A stretch of DNA of 15,871 nucleotides from Rhizobium sp. (GCA_003527225.1 DPXQ01000002.1:22199-38069), one strand, 5' to 3'; positions 7,766 to 14,548 are shown, counted from the stretch's first letter. Made by a program: numbers and translations. The notes: generated from the letters alone by a model not told the origin.

Positions 7766-8191
7766 TCAGGACGGCAGGGCTGCCGCATCGTACATAGCCG
7801 CAAACTCCGCGCTCGGCGGGATCGGCTTGATGACGTCGATCAGCACGCCGTTCGGGTCGGCGGTGATGAAATGGCGCTGGCCGAAGTCCTCGTCCGTCAA
7901 TTCCTTCAGGATCGGCAGGCCGGCCTTATTGCAGGCCTCGTAGATCGCATCCGGATCCTCCACCTCGAAGTTCAGGATGAGGCCGGCCACACCCGCGCGG
8001 GCCTGTTCCGGCACGGTCTCATGGGACGGATCGAGGATGGCGAGCGTGACCTTCTCATCCTCGGTTGACTGCAGGTGCACATACCACTGGCTCTCGAACA
8101 GCGGTACGAAGCGGAAATGCCGGCAATAGAAGCCGGCCGTTTCGGCGAGGCGGTCGGTCATGATCACCGGATAGTAGCTGGCGCTGCGCAT
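7766..8191 (-). CDS. VOC / glyoxalase-like protein with a degenerate metal site
   Basis: Small protein (141 residues) of the vicinal oxygen chelate fold, with two beta-alpha-beta-beta-beta modules: [20 protein letters not shown] at the N-terminus and [18 protein letters not shown] in the second half, ending in [16 protein letters not shown]. In metal-dependent members His or Gln and Glu ligands sit at the starts and ends of these strands. Here the aligned positions appear to be Tyr/Leu and Asp (IDVI in place of IELI), so it may bind a ligand without catalysis, as bleomycin-resistance-type binding proteins do. Start ATG at 8189-8191 has a full AGGAGG (8201-8206, reverse strand). It is divergent from a tetR gene over a double operator, which makes it the probable target of that regulator. 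A role in drug or xenobiotic tolerance is inference only. Confidence 0.85.
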   Translation of the reverse strand: MRSASYYPVIMTDRLAETAGFYCRHFRFVPLFESQWYVHLQSTEDEKVTLAILDPSHETVPEQARAGVAGLILNFEVEDPDAIYEACNKAGLPILKELTDEDFGQRHFITADPNGVLIDVIKPIPPSAEFAAMYDAAALPS

Positions 8192-8212
8192 GCTTCACTT
8201 CCTCCTGTATTC

Positions 8213-8259
8213 CACATACAATCTGCATGTATCTATAACATACATACAGATTGTATGTA
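8213..8259. promoter_or_regulatory. Double palindromic operator between the VOC gene and tetR
   Basis: The right site, TACATACAGATTGTATGTA (8241-8259), is a perfect palindrome with 8-base arms and a 3-base centre. The left site, CACATACAATCTGCATGTA (8213-8231), is an inverted near-copy of it (17 of 19 positions agree). Their centres (8222 and 8250) lie 28 bp apart. Because the sites are mirror images, the whole block 8214-8258 is also one large inverted repeat with 19-base arms, one mismatch and a 7-base centre. The form and spacing are those of TetR-family operators binding two dimers. A -10-like TATAAC at 8234-8239 between the sites may serve tetR. Confidence 0.75.
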
Positions 8260-8260
8260 A
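8232..8260 (-). promoter_or_regulatory. Likely promoter of the VOC gene, buried in the operator
   Basis: On the reverse strand TTACAT (8260-8255) and TATAGA (8237-8232) are separated by exactly 17 bases, a fair sigma-70-type pair. Both boxes fall within or between the two TACATACA/TGTATGTA palindromes, so a bound repressor would block RNA polymerase directly. Confidence 0.5.
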
Positions 8261-8271
8261 ATGAGGACTCC

Positions 8272-8859
8272 ATGCGCCGCTCGAACAAGGATCGTGCCGA
8301 AGCCACCCGGCAAATCTTGATGGACCACGCCCGCGAACTCTTCGTCGAGCGCGGCTACAGCGAAACTGCAACGCCGGACATCGTAGCGGCCGCGGGCGTG
8401 ACGCGTGGCGCCCTTTATCACCATTTTGCAGACAAGCGAGGCCTGTTCCTCGCGGTTGTGGAACGAGAAGCGGCGCAGGTCGCCGCCGAGATTGCGGCCG
8501 CCGCCGACAAGGCGGTTTCGGCACGCGACGCGCTCGTCCGCGGCATCGCCGCCTATTTCGACGCGATGGCCGCGCCGGGCCGGAGCCGCCTGCTGCTTCT
8601 CGACGGTCCCGCGATCATGGGGCTGGAAAGCGGACGCGCCACAGACCGCGATCATGCCGAGGCGAGCTTGCACAGCGGGCTTGAAGCATATCTTCGCGAA
8701 ACAGGTTCGGATCTCGCGGGGCTCGAACCCGTCGCCCGCCTCCTCTCGGCCGCTTTCGACCGGGCAGTTCTGGCGATCGCGGCGGGGGAGAGCCGCGAGG
8801 CTTATGAACAGGCGATCATCCGGCTCATCGACGGGCTGGTCACTCGGCAACCCCGATGA
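8272..8859 (+). CDS. TetR/AcrR-family transcriptional repressor
   Basis: Dimeric DNA-binding repressor released by a small ligand. The 195 residues have the N-terminal TetR domain: helix 1 ATRQILMDHARELFVERGY (about 11-29), then the helix-turn-helix with ATPDIVAAAGVTRGALYHHF (33-52) and the typical continuation ADKRGLFLAVVERE. The C-terminal ligand/dimer domain is helical with no recognised subgroup motif. ATG 8272 has GAGGA at 8263-8267. The gene begins 12 bases after a perfect palindromic operator and is divergent from a VOC gene, so it most likely represses both itself and that gene. Its last 20 bases overlap the end of nth, which converges on it. The inducing ligand is unknown. Confidence 0.93.
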   Translation: MRRSNKDRAEATRQILMDHARELFVERGYSETATPDIVAAAGVTRGALYHHFADKRGLFLAVVEREAAQVAAEIAAAADKAVSARDALVRGIAAYFDAMAAPGRSRLLLLDGPAIMGLESGRATDRDHAEASLHSGLEAYLRETGSDLAGLEPVARLLSAAFDRAVLAIAAGESREAYEQAIIRLIDGLVTRQPR

Positions 8860-9616
8860 CCTGCGGCGGTAGCTCGACGAGGGGTGCCGGCATGTCGCAG
8901 GTTTTCTCCGGCGACTTGCAGATGTCGGCGATGACGCAGCGCTCGCATTCAGGCTTGCGGGCCTTGCAGCAGTAGCGCCCGTGCAGGATCAGCCAGTGAT
9001 GGGCGTGGAACAGATACTGCTTCGGGATGATCCGCATCAGCTTGTCCTCGACCTCGTCCGGCGTCTTGCCGGGGGCGAGCCGGATGCGGTTGGCGATGCG
9101 GAAGATATGGGTGTCGACGGCGATGGTCGGGATGCCGAAGGCCATGGACAGGACGACATTTGCGGTCTTGCGGCCGACGCCCGGCAGCGTCACCAGCTCC
9201 TCCCGCGTTCTCGGCACCTCGCCGCCATAGACGTCGACCAGCCGCTGCGAAAGCGCGATCACGTTCCTGGCCTTGTTGCGGTAGAGCCCGATGGTCTTGA
9301 TGTAGTCGCGCAGACGCTCCTCGCCGAGATCGAGCATTTTCTGCGGCGTGTCGGCGACCTTGAAGAGTGCGCGGGTCGCCTTGTTAACGCCGGCATCGGT
9401 TGCCTGTGCGGAAAGCGCCACTGCGACGACCAGGGTAAAGGCGTTGACGTGCTCGAGTTCGCCCTTCGGCTCGGGGCGCTGGATGGAAAAGCGGCGGAAG
9501 ATCTCCTCCAGTTCCGCCTTGCTGTAGGCAGATCGCGGCGCGGCTTTCCGTCGCGGTGCCGCCGGATTTGACTTTTTCAATGTTTGCGTGCTGGATTTCT
9601 TTAGCGGACTCGTCAT
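8840..9616 (-). CDS. nth: Endonuclease III (DNA glycosylase/AP lyase)
   Basis: Base-excision repair enzyme that removes oxidised pyrimidines and cuts at abasic sites. The 258 residues carry the helix-hairpin-helix LPGVGRKTANVV (144-155) with catalytic Lys150, the catalytic Asp168 in AVDTHIFRIANR, and the iron-sulfur cluster cysteines Cys217-X6-Cys224-X2-Cys227-X5-Cys233. There is a basic, Ser/Lys/Pro-rich N-terminal extension of about 30 residues before the conserved core, common in alphaproteobacteria. I took ATG 9616; an upstream in-frame ATG at 9652 is possible but would overlap the divergent DUF2244 gene. Its stop lies inside the 3' end of the convergent tetR gene, a 20-base tail-to-tail overlap. 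Confidence 0.97.
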   Translation of the reverse strand: MTSPLKKSSTQTLKKSNPAAPRRKAAPRSAYSKAELEEIFRRFSIQRPEPKGELEHVNAFTLVVAVALSAQATDAGVNKATRALFKVADTPQKMLDLGEERLRDYIKTIGLYRNKARNVIALSQRLVDVYGGEVPRTREELVTLPGVGRKTANVVLSMAFGIPTIAVDTHIFRIANRIRLAPGKTPDEVEDKLMRIIPKQYLFHAHHWLILHGRYCCKARKPECERCVIADICKSPEKTCDMPAPLVELPPQVIGVAE

Positions 9617-9638
9617 CGTCAATCTATAATCGGGCGCA

Positions 9639-10136
9639 ATGACGGAAGGCAATGTGGACGAGCCAATGGAACAACCGATTTTCGCGGCCGAGCTTACGCC
9701 CTATCGCTCACTCGGGCGAAAGGGATTCAGGATTCTGCTGCTCCTGACGGGGCTCTTCTGCTTCGGCCATGCGATCTTCTTCCTGTTCACCGGGGCCTGG
9801 CCGATCGGCCTGTTCTTCGGGCTCGATTTCCTCCTGCTCTATGGCGCCTTCGTTCTCAACTACCGCTCCGGCCGCGCCCGCGAGGAAGTTTTCGTCTCGC
9901 GCACCGATCTGGCGATCCGCAAGTTCACGCCTTCGGGCCGGATGACCGAGCACCGCTTCAACCCCTTCTGGGCGCGCTTCTTCGTGCGCCGGCACAGCGA
10001 AATCGGCATCGTTTCCATGCTGGTCGCCGGCGAGGGCAAGCGGACCGACATCGGTTCCTTCCTCAATCCCGACGACCGCGAGAGCTTTGCCAAGGCGTTC
10101 CGGGCGGCGCTCGCGACCGTCAAGCAGCGGATCTGA
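9639..10136 (+). CDS. DUF2244 membrane protein
   Basis: Small membrane protein of unknown function, of the DUF2244 family that is common next to nth in alphaproteobacteria. Of its 165 residues, two adjacent hydrophobic helices (about 31-50 and 54-73) are followed by a soluble beta-rich half with the family features LNYRSGRAREEVFVSRTDLA and NPFWARFFVRR; it ends in a short amphipathic helix with basic residues. The N-terminus is predicted cytoplasmic or short. Start choice is open between ATG 9639 and ATG 9666 (in frame, 9 codons later); neither has a strong ribosome site. Only 22 bases separate it from the divergent nth start, so the two promoters must overlap each other's coding starts. Confidence 0.85.
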   Translation: MTEGNVDEPMEQPIFAAELTPYRSLGRKGFRILLLLTGLFCFGHAIFFLFTGAWPIGLFFGLDFLLLYGAFVLNYRSGRAREEVFVSRTDLAIRKFTPSGRMTEHRFNPFWARFFVRRHSEIGIVSMLVAGEGKRTDIGSFLNPDDRESFAKAFRAALATVKQRI

Positions 10137-10206
10137 GCGAAGGGTCAAGAATCGGGTGGCGGCGATGCCCGCCCCGTGGTGATATCGTCCGACAAAGGAG
10201 TTCGCC

Positions 10207-11109
10207 ATGACCATTGCCCAGTCGATATCCAAGTCGATCGCCAGCCTCGAACCGGCGGACATCACGCCCTCGGGCAACGACTACGAGACCGTGCGCCGGG
10301 TGATCGAGATGCTGACGCTCGATTACCAGGAACAGCCGTCGCTGGAGACGATTGCGGCGCGGCTGAACCAGTCGCCGACGCAATTGCAGAAGACCTTTAC
10401 CCGATGGGCGGGCCTGTCGCCCAAGGCCTTCCTGCAGGCGGTGACGCTCGACCACGCCAAGAGGCTGTTGCGGCATGACGAAATGCCGATCCTTGAAACC
10501 TCCATCGAGCTCGGTCTTTCCGGGCCTGGGCGCCTGCACGATCTTTTCGTGACCCACGAGGCGATGTCGCCCGGGGAATGGAAGGCGAAGGGCGAGGGGC
10601 TGACGATCCGCTACGGCTTCCATCCCTCGCCTTTCGGAGAGGCGCTGGTGATGGCAACCGAGCGGGGGCTCGCCGGCCTCGCCTTTGCCGACAAGGGCGG
10701 GGAGAAAGCCTGTTTCGAGGACATGGCCGGTCGTTGGCCAAGGGCGCGTTTCGTGGCGGACCAGGAGGCGACGGCACCCTACGCGACGCGCATATTCGAA
10801 CCCTCCCGCTGGTCGGGCGATCAGCCGCTCAGGGTGGTGCTGATCGGCTCGGACTTCCAGGTCCGGGTCTGGCAGAGCCTGCTCAGGATTCCGCTCGGCA
10901 AGGCGGTCACCTATTCGGATATCGCCGCCGAAATCGGCCAGCCGACGGCAAGCCGCGCGGTGGGCGCGGCCGTCGGGCGCAACCCGATCTCCTTCGTCGT
11001 GCCCTGCCATCGGGCACTCGGAAAAAGCGGCGCGCTCACCGGCTATCACTGGGGGCTGACCCGCAAACGGGCCATGCTCGGTTGGGAAGCGGGCCAGGCC
11101 GCAAGCTGA
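10207..11109 (+). CDS. ada: Ada-like protein: AraC-type DNA-binding domain fused to O6-methylguanine-DNA methyltransferase
   Basis: Transfers methyl groups from O6-alkylguanine in DNA to its own cysteine and may regulate the alkylation response. The 300 residues hold an AraC-type double helix-turn-helix (about 30-135; IAARLNQSPTQLQKTFTRWA and the second LGLSGPGRLHDLF) and a methyltransferase domain (about 140-295) with FQVRVWQSLLRIPLGKAVTY, the recognition stretch SRAVGAAVGRNP and the active site PCHR with Cys267. E. coli Ada has an extra N-terminal zinc domain whose Cys38 repairs phosphotriesters and switches the activator on; here that domain is absent, and the first 25 residues contain no cysteine. 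ATG 10207 has AAAGGAG seven bases upstream. Regulation, if any, must use a different switch from E. coli Ada. Confidence 0.93.
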   Translation: MTIAQSISKSIASLEPADITPSGNDYETVRRVIEMLTLDYQEQPSLETIAARLNQSPTQLQKTFTRWAGLSPKAFLQAVTLDHAKRLLRHDEMPILETSIELGLSGPGRLHDLFVTHEAMSPGEWKAKGEGLTIRYGFHPSPFGEALVMATERGLAGLAFADKGGEKACFEDMAGRWPRARFVADQEATAPYATRIFEPSRWSGDQPLRVVLIGSDFQVRVWQSLLRIPLGKAVTYSDIAAEIGQPTASRAVGAAVGRNPISFVVPCHRALGKSGALTGYHWGLTRKRAMLGWEAGQAAS

Positions 11110-11164
11110 CCGCCGGGGGGCGCAGAGGCATGTTAATCGATTGAAATTCGTGACCGTCCCGTTC

Positions 11165-11194
11165 TTGACTTTGCCATCTTCGGCTGGTGATAGT
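11165..11194 (+). promoter_or_regulatory. Possible promoter of tal
   Basis: TTGACT (11165-11170) and GATAGT (11189-11194) are 18 bases apart in the 137-base gap before tal. The -35 box matches consensus at five of six positions, the -10 box at four. It lies 53 bases before the tal start codon. Confidence 0.35.
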
Positions 11195-11246
11195 CGGGCA
11201 TGTTTCCGGCAGGCTTCGAAGCCCGGACAGAACAGGGATCCAGACG

Positions 11247-12203
11247 ATGACTTCCAAACTCGAACAGCTTCGCTCCATGACCACCGTTGTCGCCGACACC
11301 GGCGACATCGAGGCCGTGGCACGGCTGAAACCGGTCGATTGCACCACCAATCCGACGATCGTGCTCAAGGCGCTCGGCACCCACATGTTCGACGACACCT
11401 TCAAGGAGGCGATCGCCTGGGGCAGGTCCAAGGGCGGCTCCAGCGACGCGGTCGCTTCCGCCGTGGCCGACCGGCTCGCGGTCGCGGTTGGTGCGGCGCT
11501 CGCGAAGATCGTGCCCGGACGTGTCTCCACCGAGGTCGACGCCGATCTCTCCTTCGACATGAAGGGTTCGATCGCCAAGGCGCACGAGATCATCGCCCGC
11601 TACAAGGAACTCGGCATCGAGCGCGAACGCGTCCTGATCAAGCTCGCCTCGACCTGGGAGGGCATCCGTGCGGCGGAGGTGCTGCAAAGCGAAGGTGTGG
11701 ACTGCAACCTGACGCTGCTCTTCTCCAAGGCCCAGGCGATCGCCTGCGCCGAGGCCAATGTCTTCCTGATCTCGCCCTTCGTCGGACGCATCCTCGATTG
11801 GTACAAGAAATCGACCGGCCAGGATTACACCGCCGAGACCGATCCGGGCGTCGTCTCGGTGCGCTCGATCTACAATTACTACAAGGTCAACGGCATCGAG
11901 ACGATCGTCATGGGCGCGTCCTTCCGCAATGCCGGCGAGATCGAGGCGCTGGCCGGCTGCGACCGGCTGACGATCAGCCCGGCGCTGCTCGACGAGCTCG
12001 ACGCGGCGAAAGGCGACCTTCCGCGCATGCTGTCGCCGGACAAGACGACGCCCGATCCGCTGGTCTCGCTCGACGAGAAGACCTTTCGCTGGATGCTCAA
12101 CGAGGATGCCATGGCGACCGAAAAGCTCGCCGAGGGCATTCGCGCCTTCTACAAGGATCTCGTCGCGCTGCGCAGCATGGTGGCGAAGGCGCTCGCCGCC
12201 TGA
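11247..12203 (+). CDS. tal: Transaldolase
   Basis: Pentose phosphate pathway enzyme that moves a dihydroxyacetone unit between sedoheptulose 7-phosphate and glyceraldehyde 3-phosphate. The 318 residues match TalB-type enzymes in length and numbering: Asp17, Asn35 in DCTTNPTI, Glu96 in [11 protein letters not shown] and the Schiff-base Lys132 in [18 protein letters not shown], followed by the phosphate-binding [11 protein letters not shown]. Start ATG 11247 gives exactly this numbering; a longer frame from 11187 has no family support. It is a single-gene unit, followed by a terminator. Confidence 0.97.
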   Translation: MTSKLEQLRSMTTVVADTGDIEAVARLKPVDCTTNPTIVLKALGTHMFDDTFKEAIAWGRSKGGSSDAVASAVADRLAVAVGAALAKIVPGRVSTEVDADLSFDMKGSIAKAHEIIARYKELGIERERVLIKLASTWEGIRAAEVLQSEGVDCNLTLLFSKAQAIACAEANVFLISPFVGRILDWYKKSTGQDYTAETDPGVVSVRSIYNYYKVNGIETIVMGASFRNAGEIEALAGCDRLTISPALLDELDAAKGDLPRMLSPDKTTPDPLVSLDEKTFRWMLNEDAMATEKLAEGIRAFYKDLVALRSMVAKALAA

Positions 12204-12233
12204 ACCAATCCCGATTGTCAAGAGAACACGGGG

Positions 12234-12263
12234 AGGCGCTGCGAGGGATCGGGGCGCCTTTTT
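12234..12263 (+). terminator. Rho-independent terminator of tal
   Basis: AGGCGC (12234-12239) pairs with GCGCCT (12254-12259) over a 14-base loop, followed at once by a run of five T (12259-12263). It begins 31 bases after the tal stop codon. Confidence 0.65.
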
Positions 12264-12274
12264 CCGTTCCGGCC

Positions 12275-13027
12275 TCACTCGCCCATGATGAGGGTATCGG
12301 GGACGTAGTAGGTTTCGGCGCCGCCGACCGTCACGACCGCGTTTCCGCCTTGCTTGACGCTGCTGACGGCAGACCCGTCGGCGGCGGTAAATCGCCCGGC
12401 GCGGTAGTCGAGCGTGCGGGTGAAGCCGTCCGGCGTCATGATGTCGAGGGTGGCGAAGGGCCCGTTGCGCACCACGCCGTAATCGCAGGAATAGGTCCGG
12501 TCGTCGCCGGGCAGGCGGCAGGAAATGGGGCCCGTCGCATGATAGGGCGTGGCACGGGGCGCGGGATAGGGCGCGGGATAAGGCGCGGGATAGGGCGTGC
12601 CCGGAACGAGGTAGCCGCCATCCTCGGGCGGCAGGGGCTCGGGCCCCCAGTCCTGCACGAGAAAGCGCCCGTTCACCCAGCCGCTGATGCGCGGAATATC
12701 GGTCGTGGCGATGCGGCACCAATAGGCGCCGTCCTGCGTGCTGCAACCGAGATGCCTGACCGGCGCGCCTTCGCCAAGCTCGCCGATGACCCGGAAGGCG
12801 GGGCCGGCGCCGGAGCGGATGGCGAGCACGCCGTCCGGCGGCAGGCCGTAGACGTGCCAGACATAGGCGTCATCGGGATCGCGCGCGCCGGCTCGCGGGG
12901 CCGGCACGATCACCGGATCGCGGCGGTCGAGCCGGGGGGCCGGGATGACAAGCGGCTCCTGCGCGAGAGAGGGCAGGGGCTGGAGAAGGCAGACGATCGC
13001 GCCTAGCGCGGGGAGGATACGGCGCAT
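12275..13027 (-). CDS. Exported SH3b-like protein with PAPY repeats
   Basis: Periplasmic or secreted protein of unknown function, 250 residues. A signal peptide (MRRILPALGAIVCLLQPLPSLAQ) is likely cut after SLA or LAQ around residue 22. Residues 55-127 resemble a bacterial SH3 domain: VYGLPPDGVLAIRSGAGPAF, VIGELGEGAPVRHLGC and WCRIATTDIPRISGWVNGRF, as in many rhizobial SH3 proteins. A Pro/Tyr-rich linker (about 143-162, units PAPY) follows and leads to a second folded part (165-250) with a pair of cysteines (Cys170, Cys181). I took ATG 13027 because it places the signal peptide at the N-terminus; the reading frame open to 13180 adds a non-signal-like leader. AGAGGA-like purines are only about ten bases upstream. 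The second domain is not recognised. Confidence 0.8.
   Translation of the reverse strand: MRRILPALGAIVCLLQPLPSLAQEPLVIPAPRLDRRDPVIVPAPRAGARDPDDAYVWHVYGLPPDGVLAIRSGAGPAFRVIGELGEGAPVRHLGCSTQDGAYWCRIATTDIPRISGWVNGRFLVQDWGPEPLPPEDGGYLVPGTPYPAPYPAPYPAPRATPYHATGPISCRLPGDDRTYSCDYGVVRNGPFATLDIMTPDGFTRTLDYRAGRFTAADGSAVSSVKQGGNAVVTVGGAETYYVPDTLIMGE
12559..12594. repeat. Three tandem 12-bp units encoding PAPY repeats
   Basis: The unit GCGCGGGATAGG occurs three times in a row (12559-12570, 12571-12582 with one change, 12583-12594), reading Pro-Ala-Pro-Tyr in the reverse-strand gene. The near identity at DNA level suggests that the number of units can change by slippage without breaking the frame. Confidence 0.8.
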
Positions 13028-13272
13028 CAGAGGACTCCGTGATTTGCGCAGACCATAATATGGGCCGGACCGGCGTGCCACCGGATTGCGTGGCCAGGGT
13101 AAACGGTTTTCCGCCCGCGCGTGGCCGGCAGCAACTTGCTGCCTGCTGGCCTTGTCCTGCAAGCCGGGTTCGAGCGTCATGACATGCCTCCTGTGGCTTT
13201 CGGCTGGCGCGTCTCGGGCACGCGGGGTCGTTCACGCGCGGTTTGGCCGCCGTGGCTTGAGGGGAAGTTCGG

Positions 13273-13331
13273 ACGGGGCGCTGAAAGCTGCCTCGTTATG
13301 TTGTTTTATGTGACACCTTTCAGCGCCCCGT
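13273..13331. repeat. Perfect 15-bp inverted repeat with 29-base loop
   Basis: ACGGGGCGCTGAAAG (13273-13287) is followed by its exact reverse complement CTTTCAGCGCCCCGT (13317-13331). The loop is AT-richer. Neither side is directly followed by a T-run; on the plus strand TTTTT comes eight bases later (13339-13343). It could end transcripts, stabilise an RNA or be the trace of a mobile element. Confidence 0.75.
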
Positions 13332-13403
13332 TCGGCGGTTTTTATCCGCGACTTCGGTCTCTCTGCCTCGGCTGGCCGACCGGACGGTTTCCCGCCGGTT
13401 GCC

Positions 13404-13460
13404 CCGGAAATTCCGGCCGGATGCGCATCCGGCTGAAAGCTCCGTCCGGTTTGCCGGCAA
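13404..13460. repeat. Cluster of CCGG-centred palindromes
   Basis: Within about 60 bases there are CCGGAAATTCCGG (13404-13416), the perfect 18-base palindrome GCCGGATGCGCATCCGGC (13416-13433), TTTGCCGGCAAA, and the inverted repeat GCCGGCAA-ATC-TTGCCGGC. The first two share a base, so they abut. This density goes beyond what the GC content alone would lead me to expect, though I could not compute the odds. Confidence 0.6.
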
Positions 13461-13735
13461 ATCTTGCCGGCCCGGCCAGTTTTCGCCGCCGCCGTTTCCC
13501 TTTCGGGACGACAGGCGCGCCGCCATGTGTGCCTCACAGGCACGTCCGGTGCATGATGCTGGAGGGAGCATGGCAAGGCGGATCCGTCACCTTGCCCTGT
13601 CCGCTCCGCGACACCGGAGGGAGACCAGTTTCCGCGGACCCCTGGGGGCCGGGCCTGCGTTTGCCCGAACCTCCAAGCGCCGGTTCCGTCTCGCCGGCCA
13701 CGCACAGCCGGTGTATCCGAAAACGGAACGCGGCG

Positions 13736-13763
13736 ATTATAGCGCCGGGCGAAAAGGGGTAAA
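13736..13763 (-). promoter_or_regulatory. Leftward promoter candidate with consensus -10 box
   Basis: On the reverse strand a perfect TATAAT lies at 13741-13736, with TTTACC 16 bases upstream as a -35 box (four of six positions match). It points into the gene-free, palindrome-rich stretch and would start an RNA near 13729. No ribosome site and gene follow at a normal distance. Confidence 0.4.
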
Positions 13764-13851
13764 AAGATTTTGCAGTTGTTTTGTTGATTCCATTGGGAAA
13801 ACCCCGTTTAACATTCACCATTTTCCGGGCAATTGTGGCGAAGATCGGCCC

Positions 13852-14190
13852 CTAGCCGGAGGTCCGCTTGCGGAAAACAGCCGGCAATCTGGCCGGAGCC
13901 TTGATCCTCAGCTGCTTGTTCACGTTGAAGCGCCCGAAGACGACCTCGATCGCCGCCGGCGAAACGCCGAACTCGCCGGCCAGGAAACGCACCATGTGAT
14001 CCGTCGCCCGGCCGAGGCGCGGGGCCTCCGTCACGCTGACCTTGAGCTGCGCGCCCTTGGCCTTGCCGATCGCATCGCGGTTGGCGCCGGGCTGGCCCAG
14101 AATATTGACGACCAGCGTATCGTCCTCCCACCAGAAGAACGAGGGGTTCTCTGCGGTCTTCAATTCCGGTTTTGCCCGCGACCGCTTCAT
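13852..14190 (-). CDS. DUF167 (YggU-family) protein
   Basis: Small conserved protein of unknown function, 112 residues, in the family's usual range of about 100. Family features appear in order: VVNILGQPGANRDAIG (the usual V-x-PGA-x-x-DxI), the strand LKVSVTEAP, then GRATDHMVRFLAGEFGVSPAAIEVVFG and a final strand KQLRIKAP. The usual GKAN motif reads GRAT here. I chose ATG 14190, with GGAGCGGA about eight bases upstream; a longer frame to 14370 would run into the IS remnant's end and has no family support. Rhizobial relatives often sit after a YggT-type gene, but none is present. A perfect 7-bp inverted repeat CTTTAAG/CTTAAAG (14299-14305/14321-14327) lies upstream, of unknown use. Confidence 0.85.
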   Translation of the reverse strand: MKRSRAKPELKTAENPSFFWWEDDTLVVNILGQPGANRDAIGKAKGAQLKVSVTEAPRLGRATDHMVRFLAGEFGVSPAAIEVVFGRFNVNKQLRIKAPARLPAVFRKRTSG

Positions 14191-14344
14191 GGTGGATTCC
14201 GCTCCAGGATTTCGACGCGCCCTGCGGGCTTGCCGGTGTGCCGGCTTGCTGTGGTGCGCAAAATCAAATGGCTGGCAGCGCAACTTCGTTTGGCACCACT
14301 TTAAGACGCCTACACTGGACCTTAAAGCCACAAAAAGGTGGTTG

Positions 14345-14490
14345 TGACCTGCTGCCGATCCTTCGGACACTGAGTTATGCTAGTCCCTCCTTGTTTCAAA
14401 TTCCATCTGGCTGAGATAGCCCAGTGTCGAATGATGCCGCATCGGATTGTAGAAGCGCTTTAGAGAGATCCAATTGCGGGCGACCCGAAT
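14345..14490 (-). mobile_element. Remnant of an IS3-family insertion sequence (one end)
   Basis: The outer end reads TGACCTGCTGCCGATCCTTC from 14345, close in form to IS3-family terminal repeats that run TGA.CTG.CCC..TTCGGACA, and is followed inward by the end of a transposase gene on the reverse strand. The other end and most of the element are missing, so it cannot move by itself. The inner boundary is not sharp; recognisable sequence fades near 14490. Confidence 0.7.
14380..14484 (-). pseudogene. C-terminal fragment of an IS3-family transposase (DDE integrase)
   Basis: About 34 codons on the reverse strand end at TAG 14380-14382 and contain WISLKRFYNPMRHHSTLGYL followed by SQMEFE. The pattern FYN-x-x-R-x-HS-x-LGY-x-S-x-x-x-FE is the C-terminal hallmark of IS3-family OrfB transposases. 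Everything upstream, including the catalytic Asp-Asp-Glu region, is absent, and the frame beyond 14484 gives no transposase-like residues. It is a dead relic. Confidence 0.8.
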
Positions 14491-14548
14491 ATCCCCTCCT
14501 GTCGCAAGCCAGCCGCCTGCAGATCTTAGAGGGGCGGCATCAAAGGTT

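Larger units (their letters stand above)
13028..13851. other. Gene-free stretch of about 0.8 kb, rich in palindromes
   Basis: Reading frames here are open on both strands because stop codons are rare at this GC content, but none has a family resemblance, a good ribosome site or normal protein composition; their products are rich in Arg, Pro, Gly and Cys. What I do see is a long perfect hairpin (13273-13331), a cluster of CCGG-centred palindromes (13404-13460), a small hairpin at GTGCCT/AGGCAC near 13529-13543, a leftward promoter candidate (13736-13763) and an AT-rich block at 13750-13830. A structured leftward RNA of several hundred bases is possible; I do not recognise RNase P RNA, tmRNA, 4.5S RNA or any riboswitch in it. 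Confidence 0.45.

Noticed and set aside
11133..12746. 537-residue open frame on the minus strand, and a 621-residue one on the plus strand (11141-13006)
   Set aside because: Both overlap tal and the SH3-like gene in other frames and have low-complexity Arg/Gly/His-rich products.
13273..13729. RNase P RNA, tmRNA, 4.5S RNA or a cobalamin/FMN riboswitch
   Set aside because: The conserved cores I know (for example GAGGAAAGTCCGG for RNase P, the tag-coding region of tmRNA, the GGAAGCAGCC loop of 4.5S RNA) are not present on either strand.
13121..13762. 213-residue plus-strand and 157-residue minus-strand (13232-13705) open frames in the gene-free stretch
   Set aside because: No ribosome site, no family resemblance, unusual composition, and they cover the palindromes; stop codons are simply rare at this GC content.
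13852..14370. Longer DUF167 reading frame starting at 14370
   Set aside because: The extra 60 residues run over the IS end and show no family features; ATG 14190 has a ribosome site.
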